DNA of 64,000 nt, from NCBI GenBank assembly GCA_905233475.1, contig CAJOEN010000025.1, forward strand, positions 16,406 through 80,405, written 5' to 3'. The notes below the pieces were generated by a model that saw nothing but the letters and a program-made list of their open reading frames with translations, was not told the DNA's origin and ran no database searches. The position numbers and the translations under genes are program-made. Source of the stretch: an uncultured Bacteroidales bacterium (GTDB lineage: Bacteria; Bacteroidota; Bacteroidia; Bacteroidales; P3). Every line of letters begins with the position of its first letter. Within the stretch, counting starts at the first letter, position 1. Below are positions 59,198-64,000 of the stretch, piece after piece.

Positions 59198-60523
59198 ATG
59201 GCAAAGAGAAACAAAAAGAAAACCTTAATTATTGTCGGCGTACTTTTAGCACTGCTTTTAGTTTTCATAATAATAAAAGTGAGTGCGGGAAACAATTACG
59301 AACTCTCGATAAACACAGCCAAAGTGGAGAGCGGCACAGTGGAAAATACCGTTACGGCCACAGGCACTCTACAGCCCGTTTACAAAGTGGATGTCGGCAC
59401 ACAGGTGTCGGGTATAGTGCAAAAGATTTATGTTGATTTCAACTCGGAGGTAAAAAAAGGCGACCTCCTTGCCGAACTCGACCGTTCCACGCTTCAGGAG
59501 CAGGTCAATCAGGCAAAATCGAACCTCTCCACCGCCACCAGCACCCTTACCCTTGCACAACAAAACTACGACCGCACCAAACAGCTTTACGACAACAAAG
59601 CAGCTACACAGGTGGTGTACGAGGAAGCCGTGAACCAACTAACTCAAGCCAAAAACCAAATGGCCAATGCCCAGTCGGATTTGCAAAAAGCTCAGGTAAA
59701 CATCTCTTACGCAAAGATTTACTCGCCCATCTCGGGTGTGATAATGAGCAAATCGGTGGAGGAAGGACAAACCGTTGCTTCGGCATTCAGCACTCCAACA
59801 CTTTTCACCATTGCCAACGACCTTACTCAAATGCAGGTAAAAGCCAATGTTGATGAAGCTGACATAGGACAAGTAAAAGAGGGACAGAACGTTACCTTTA
59901 CCGTTGATGCTTTTCCAAAAGATGTGTTCACCGGCACGGTGCGTCAGGTGCGCATAGAGCCCACCACCTCTTCCAACGTGGTTACATACACAGTAATAAT
60001 TGACGCTCCAAACCCAGACACCAAGCTGTTTCCCGGCATGACAGCAAATGTTTCAATTGTGGTGAAAAAAGAGGATGGTCTTGTAATTCCATACGAAGCT
60101 ACATATTTCACTTTTTCTGAGGAATATATGAACCTTCTAAATAAAGAGGGATACAGTGTCGAAATGCCGAAACATAAAGGCAACAAGCCCGCCGGTCCCA
60201 ACAAAAAAATCAAAATGCAAGAGCCTCCCGCATTACCCGACGGCATGTCGCAAATTTGGGTAAAAAACGGCAAGAAACTCTCTCCCAAAATGGTTAAGAC
60301 CAGCCTTGACGACGGTGCCAACATCATTGTTACCGAAGGACTTGCCGAAGACGATGATGTTGTACTCTCCATCTCCAAAACAAAGAAACACAGCGGTGAT
60401 AAGCAGAGCGGTAGCCCATTTACCATTTATGCAAAGTCCTCCCAACCGGAAAAAAAGATAGCGTATGGCAAACGAGATTATAAGGATAGAAAACCTGCGG
60501 CGTGTATTCCACGTAGGAGATGA
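59198..60523 (+). CDS. MacA-like periplasmic adaptor, C-terminus frameshifted
   Basis: A 441-residue HlyD/MacA-type adaptor: an N-terminal TM anchor, a lipoyl half GTLQPVYKVDVGTQVSGIV, a coiled-coil hairpin of about 90 residues, a second lipoyl half YSPISGVIMSKSVEEGQTV, and a beta-barrel domain. Near the end, the 7-mers CATTTAC and CATTTAT stand in tandem (60417-60430). Removing one gives GSPFMQSPPNRKKR and a stop at 60459-60461, 3 nt before the next ATG. As written, the frame runs 59 bp into the ATPase gene and adds an abnormal tail. Confidence 0.9.
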   Translation: MAKRNKKKTLIIVGVLLALLLVFIIIKVSAGNNYELSINTAKVESGTVENTVTATGTLQPVYKVDVGTQVSGIVQKIYVDFNSEVKKGDLLAELDRSTLQEQVNQAKSNLSTATSTLTLAQQNYDRTKQLYDNKAATQVVYEEAVNQLTQAKNQMANAQSDLQKAQVNISYAKIYSPISGVIMSKSVEEGQTVASAFSTPTLFTIANDLTQMQVKANVDEADIGQVKEGQNVTFTVDAFPKDVFTGTVRQVRIEPTTSSNVVTYTVIIDAPNPDTKLFPGMTANVSIVVKKEDGLVIPYEATYFTFSEEYMNLLNKEGYSVEMPKHKGNKPAGPNKKIKMQEPPALPDGMSQIWVKNGKKLSPKMVKTSLDDGANIIVTEGLAEDDDVVLSISKTKKHSGDKQSGSPFTIYAKSSQPEKKIAYGKRDYKDRKPAACIPRRR

Positions 60524-61208
60524 AGATGTGCATGCCCTAAAGGATATAAGTTTCTCCATTGCTCAAGGCGAGTTTGTAAGTATCATGGGCACAAGCGGTT
60601 CGGGCAAATCAACCATGCTTAATATCTTGGGATGTTTGGACACACCCACTTCGGGCGAATACATTATCGACGGCATCAATGTCAAAACCCTGAACAACAA
60701 CGCTTTATCTACACTCCGAAACCGCAAAATCGGCTTTGTGTTCCAGAGCTACAACCTTCTGGCACGTACCACAGCTTTGGAGAATGTAGAATTGCCGTTG
60801 CTGTACAACCACGAGGTATCGGCCAAAGAACGTCGCGAACGGGCGTTGGCGGCGCTTGAGGCAGTAGGGCTTTCCGAAAGACTTATGCATACGCCTAACC
60901 AGCTTTCCGGCGGACAGCAACAGCGCGTGGCTATAGCCCGTGCCATAGTGAACGACCCCGTTATTCTCCTTGCCGACGAAGCCACCGGCAACCTCGACAC
61001 CCGCACATCTTACGAAATTATGAGCCTGTTTCAGGACTTGCACCAAAAAGGCAAGACAATAGCCTTTGTTACCCACGAACCCGACATAGCCGTGTTCACC
61101 TCACGCACCATCAAACTGCGCGACGGACATATCATCGAGGATAAACAGATTGAAACTCAGTCCGCAGCCGATGCGTTGGCCAATATGCCAGTAAACGAAG
61201 AGAGTTAA
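60465..61208 (+). CDS. MacB-type ABC transporter ATP-binding protein
   Basis: A 247-residue LolD/MacB-type ATPase: Walker [14 protein letters not shown]-loop FVFQSYNLL, signature [14 protein letters not shown], Walker [14 protein letters not shown] and H-loop FVTHEPD. It powers the type VII (mechanotransmission) ABC transporter with the separate permease encoded downstream. In E. coli MacB the two are one chain; here they are split. Its start overlaps the frameshifted tail of the adaptor gene. Confidence 0.95.
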   Translation: MANEIIRIENLRRVFHVGDEDVHALKDISFSIAQGEFVSIMGTSGSGKSTMLNILGCLDTPTSGEYIIDGINVKTLNNNALSTLRNRKIGFVFQSYNLLARTTALENVELPLLYNHEVSAKERRERALAALEAVGLSERLMHTPNQLSGGQQQRVAIARAIVNDPVILLADEATGNLDTRTSYEIMSLFQDLHQKGKTIAFVTHEPDIAVFTSRTIKLRDGHIIEDKQIETQSAADALANMPVNEES

Positions 61209-61264
61209 GAGTTAAGAGTTAAGGGTTGAAAGATTAGATGTAAAGACGTGCCACGGCGCGTCTC
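61203..61264. repeat. Heptamers plus GTAAAGACG palindrome between ATPase and permease
   Basis: GAGTTAA-type 7-mers begin at the stop codon of the ATPase gene. They are followed at 61240-61264 by GTAAAGACGTGCCACGGCGC and GTCTC, a member of the GTAGAGACG family. Two unrelated repeat families thus meet inside an operon. Confidence 0.85.
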
Positions 61265-61319
61265 AAAAACAGACAACAATCTCAAAAACAGATAACAAAA
61301 TAACAATAGAAACATAATA

Positions 61320-62540
61320 ATGAATTTCAATAACTTATCAAAAATAGCCATAAAAGCCCTGCTGAGGAACAAAGGTCGTGCCATTCTTACCATGCTCGGC
61401 ATTGTAATAGGTATTGCCTCGGTTATAACGATGGTGAGTTTAGGGCAAAGTTCTACATACAACATAAAACAGGAGCTGTCGTCGATGGGCAGCAATATGA
61501 TAATGATTTCCCCGGCTTTTCAGCAACACGGTGGTGTAAAAATGGGAAACAGCAATGCCAAATCACTGACCCTCAATGACTACAAAACTATTAAAGCCAA
61601 CGCCCGATATGTGAGCAAGGTATCGCCTACGGTGGCAACTTCGGCTCAAGCCGTTTATGGCGCAAACAACCATCCAGCCTCTATTCAGGGCATATCGCCC
61701 GACTATCTCGACATTCGCAAATACGAGCTGGAAAGAGGTGTACTTTTTTCCGAAAAGGACGTAATATCCTACGCCAAAGTCTGTATCATCGGACAGACCA
61801 TAGTCAAAAACCTCTTTACCGACGGTACTAACCCAATAGGAGCCACCATACGTTTCGGTTCCGTTCCTATGAAAGTGGTAGGTGTTTTGGTCTCCAAAGG
61901 TGGGAACCAAATGGGACAGGATCAGGACGACATAGTTTTTGCCCCATACACCACGGTGCAGAAACGTTTTTCGGGTATCAACCACCTGAATATGATAACC
62001 GCCTCGGCCACCAGCGAGGAGGAATCGGAATTAGCCGCCACCGAGATAACGCAAATTCTTCGCAAGAACCACAAGATAGCCTCCGGAGACGAGGACGATT
62101 TCGAAGTATTCACTCAGGAAGAAATCCTATCCACAGTAAATTCCGTAACTCAGCTACTTACCGCCCTGCTTTCGGCAATAGCTGCCATATCGCTGATTGT
62201 TGGCGGTATAGGTATTATGAATATAATGTATGTTACCGTAACCGAACGCACCAAGGAGATTGGCCTACGAATGGCAATAGGGGCGCACAAACGCGATATA
62301 ATGATGCAGTTTCTTTTCGAGAGCGTGACACTGAGCCTTATCGGAGGAATTATCGGTATAATCTTCGGACTGATAGCGGCTTACGCTTTGTCATCTCTTT
62401 TGGGATGGCCTTATGTGGTAAGCGAAATGTCAATAGTGGCGTCGTTCCTTGTGTGTGCCGCAACAGGTGTGTTTTTCGGTTGGTATCCAGCCAAACGCGC
62501 CGCAAACCTCGACCCAATAACAGCAATAAGATACGAATAG
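61320..62540 (+). CDS. MacB-type ABC transporter permease
   Basis: A 406-residue FtsX-like permease: one TM helix at the N-terminus (AILTMLGIVIGIASVITMVS), a large periplasmic domain with ASIQGISPDYLDIR and FGSVPMKVVGVLVSKG, and three C-terminal TM helices containing VGGIGIMNIMYVTVTERTKE and the ending FFGWYPAKRAANLDPITAIR. It works with the ATPase, adaptor and TolC to push substrates (peptides, toxins or siderophores) from the periplasm outward. Confidence 0.95.
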   Translation: MNFNNLSKIAIKALLRNKGRAILTMLGIVIGIASVITMVSLGQSSTYNIKQELSSMGSNMIMISPAFQQHGGVKMGNSNAKSLTLNDYKTIKANARYVSKVSPTVATSAQAVYGANNHPASIQGISPDYLDIRKYELERGVLFSEKDVISYAKVCIIGQTIVKNLFTDGTNPIGATIRFGSVPMKVVGVLVSKGGNQMGQDQDDIVFAPYTTVQKRFSGINHLNMITASATSEEESELAATEITQILRKNHKIASGDEDDFEVFTQEEILSTVNSVTQLLTALLSAIAAISLIVGGIGIMNIMYVTVTERTKEIGLRMAIGAHKRDIMMQFLFESVTLSLIGGIIGIIFGLIAAYALSSLLGWPYVVSEMSIVASFLVCAATGVFFGWYPAKRAANLDPITAIRYE

Positions 62541-62560
62541 AGAGTTAAGAGTTAAGAATT
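62538..62560. repeat. Short 7-mer run after the permease gene
   Basis: Beginning at the permease stop codon: AGAGAGTTAAGAGTTAAGAA, three imperfect 7-bp units of the same GTTAAGA type as at 491-602. Confidence 0.75.
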
Positions 62561-62567
62561 TAGAGAT

Positions 62568-63689
62568 ATGATTGAAGATTACAAAGTTATAGGTCTTATG
62601 TCGGGTACTTCGCTCGATGGTTTGGATATTGCTTTCTGCCGTTTTCAGAAGGACGACGGTCGGTGGAATTACGAAATTTTGTGTGCCGATACCCTACCCT
62701 ATTCCCATGAATGGCAACAACGGCTTTCTTCCCTTGAAAATGCCTCGGCTTTCGAATATGCCAAAACTCACGCGGATCTAGGTCATTATTTCGGACGCTG
62801 TGTGGCAGATTTCATGACCAACCACAGGTTGCAACGCACCGACGTTGATTTTGTGTCATCTCACGGACACACGATTTTCCACCAGCCGCAGATAGGGCTT
62901 ACAACGCAAATTGCCGACCCTAACGCCATCGCCGCCGAAACAGGTCTTCCCGTAGTGGCCGATTTCCGGACTCTCGACGTAGCTTTGGGCGGACAGGGAG
63001 CCCCTCTTGTTCCTATAGGCGACAACCTGCTGTTCGGCAATTACAACTCCTGCCTTAATTTGGGCGGAATAGCAAATATTTCTTTCGAAAAAAAAGGTAA
63101 GCGTGTGGCTTTCGACATTGCACCATGTAACATGATACTCAATTATTTGTCAAAAAAAATGGACATGCCTTACGACAGAGGCGGTGCGGTGGCCAAAAGC
63201 GGCGTTGCAAGCGATGATTTGCTAAAAGCCCTCAACAGCTTGGAATACTACCTATTACCTTATCCAAAGTCGTTGGGCAAGGAGTGGTTTGTAGAGAATT
63301 TCGAACCTTTATTCGCACACTCATCATACACAGTACGTACTTTGCTCGCAACTGCCACAGAACACATTTCTTGTCAGATTGCCAAAACTCTGAATGATAA
63401 TAAACTATCCAGTGTAATCATTACCGGTGGCGGAGCATTCAACGATTTCCTTATAGAAAGTATCCACCAAAAGGCCGATTGCCAAATATTTATACCTAAC
63501 AGTTTGGTTGTCAATTACAAAGAAGCCATGATTTTCGCTTTTTTGGGCGTATTGCGTATTCGTGGCGAGGCCAACTGTCTAAGTTCCGTAACAGGTGCCA
63601 AGGCATCCTGCTGCGGAGGTTCGGTTACAGGCACAGCCCTGCGCGACGCACGTCTGCGCTCGCCCCGCATTCGCTTGGTGGAACCATAG
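62568..63689 (+). CDS. anmK: AnmK, anhydro-N-acetylmuramic acid kinase
   Basis: A 373-residue ASKHA-fold kinase that phosphorylates and opens 1,6-anhydro-MurNAc in peptidoglycan recycling. Motifs: IGLMSGTSLDGLDIA, SSHGHTIFHQP, CLNLGGIANIS, DIAPCNMILNYLS and TGGGAFNDFLIE. The family end (AFLGVLRIRGEANCLSSVTG) is followed by an unusual tail, KASCCGGSVTGTALRDARL... to RLVEP, about 18 residues longer than expected. Just past the stop the same frame continues FFNDGETYVWLK-stop, which looks like the end of another protein. Confidence 0.93.
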   Translation: MIEDYKVIGLMSGTSLDGLDIAFCRFQKDDGRWNYEILCADTLPYSHEWQQRLSSLENASAFEYAKTHADLGHYFGRCVADFMTNHRLQRTDVDFVSSHGHTIFHQPQIGLTTQIADPNAIAAETGLPVVADFRTLDVALGGQGAPLVPIGDNLLFGNYNSCLNLGGIANISFEKKGKRVAFDIAPCNMILNYLSKKMDMPYDRGGAVAKSGVASDDLLKALNSLEYYLLPYPKSLGKEWFVENFEPLFAHSSYTVRTLLATATEHISCQIAKTLNDNKLSSVIITGGGAFNDFLIESIHQKADCQIFIPNSLVVNYKEAMIFAFLGVLRIRGEANCLSSVTGAKASCCGGSVTGTALRDARLRSPRIRLVEP

Positions 63690-64000
63690 TTCTTCAACGA
63701 CGGCGAGACTTACGTGTGGCTGAAGTAAGGGAGTTGAAAATTGAAAGTTGAAAGTTGAAATTGCTGCCCCCGCACAAACCAAACTCCCCCTTGCCCCATC
63801 AAGGAGGGGGAATGTGTTTGGGCGTAAAAGTTCCCCTTTTTAGGGGTTAGGGGAATTCTAATCACTGTTCACTGATTACAAAAAAAACGACAATTCAACA
63901 AAAAAAACTATTGGTGTCCGATAAAACTTTTTCGAGCTGCAGCGACCAACAGCAGTTGTCAATAAAAAAACAGGGCTGACACATTCAAATGTCAGCCCTT
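63690..64000. repeat. Repeat-rich right edge
   Basis: It contains GTTGAAAATTGAAAGTTGAA 7-mers (63732-63762). An imperfect palindrome of CCTTGCCCC and a following G-rich run sits near 63788, and AGTTCCCCTTTTTAGGGG (about 63829) is related to 26346-26381. It also has TAATCACTGTTCACTGATTA and ATTGGTGTCCGATAAAAC (about 63911). No gene is supported in this 311-bp stretch. Confidence 0.75.
63962..63999 (-). terminator. Terminator at the right edge
   Basis: AGGGCTGACA pairs with TGTCAGCCCT around CATTCAAA. Read on the minus strand it is followed by GTTTTTTT, so it probably ends a minus-strand gene lying beyond the window. The plus-strand side is cut by the window edge, so it may be bidirectional. 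Confidence 0.85.

Overview
The window looks like a chromosome segment from an uncultured member of the Bacteroidales. Three things point there. Many transcription starts fit the Bacteroidetes sigma-factor pattern (TTTG, 19-20 nt, TAnnTTTG). Genes lack Shine-Dalgarno motifs. The families are characteristic: a TamL-type lipoprotein, a RecF-DUF721 pair, a purH-mreB pair, a two-gene 5'-nucleotidase, a GH3-family protein, DUF4159, DUF5723 and a fused NfnAB-like flavoprotein. Abundant signal peptides, lipoboxes, a Kdo transferase and outer-membrane barrels indicate a didermal cell with LPS.

Layout. 1-17.2 kb is a dense plus-strand housekeeping run: rlmN 3' end, a thioredoxin, ispH, recF, DUF721, a Sel1-repeat protein, an outer-membrane barrel, waaA, tamL, the split 5'-nucleotidase, a GroES-like protein, a PgpH-like HD phosphohydrolase, the NfnAB fusion and thyA. 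17.3-20.6 kb is an AT-rich group of secreted proteins I cannot assign. 20.7-24.7 kb is a lipid-related run (LolA-like, acyltransferase, HAD, GH3). 24.9-30.4 kb holds an RNA ligase, pdxA and polA. 30.7-35.5 kb holds a thioredoxin fusion, an FGE-sulfatase-type lipoprotein, mreB and purH. 35.8-36.8 kb carries a toxin-antitoxin-like module with a frameshift. 37.2-43.4 kb returns to housekeeping (ridA, tyrosine phosphatase, nucleoid protein, tRNA-Met, a metallo-hydrolase, glycosyltransferase, ilvE). 43.4-50 kb is accessory and repeat-rich, with two P-loop ATPases, a TlpA-like protein, a lipoprotein and short ORFs. 50-57.6 kb has a flavodoxin lipoprotein, a CLC channel, a Rieske-like lipoprotein, an M28 peptidase and three envelope proteins. 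57.9-63.7 kb is a TolC-MacA-MacB export system followed by anmK.

The most distinctive feature is the density of short repeats. A 95-bp two-hairpin element occurs three times with no difference I can see. One copy sits inside what looks like a single ORF, and another supplies the last 13 codons and stop of the GH3 gene. Heptanucleotide tandem arrays lie right after many stop codons. One 7-bp duplication appears to have shifted the frame at the end of the macA-like gene. Several families of palindromic intergenic repeats recur, and two 106-bp direct repeats flank a DUF4143 ATPase. A short ORF ending in five prolines, with a near-consensus promoter, may be a leader peptide.

All calls come from reading the sequence; no database search was run.
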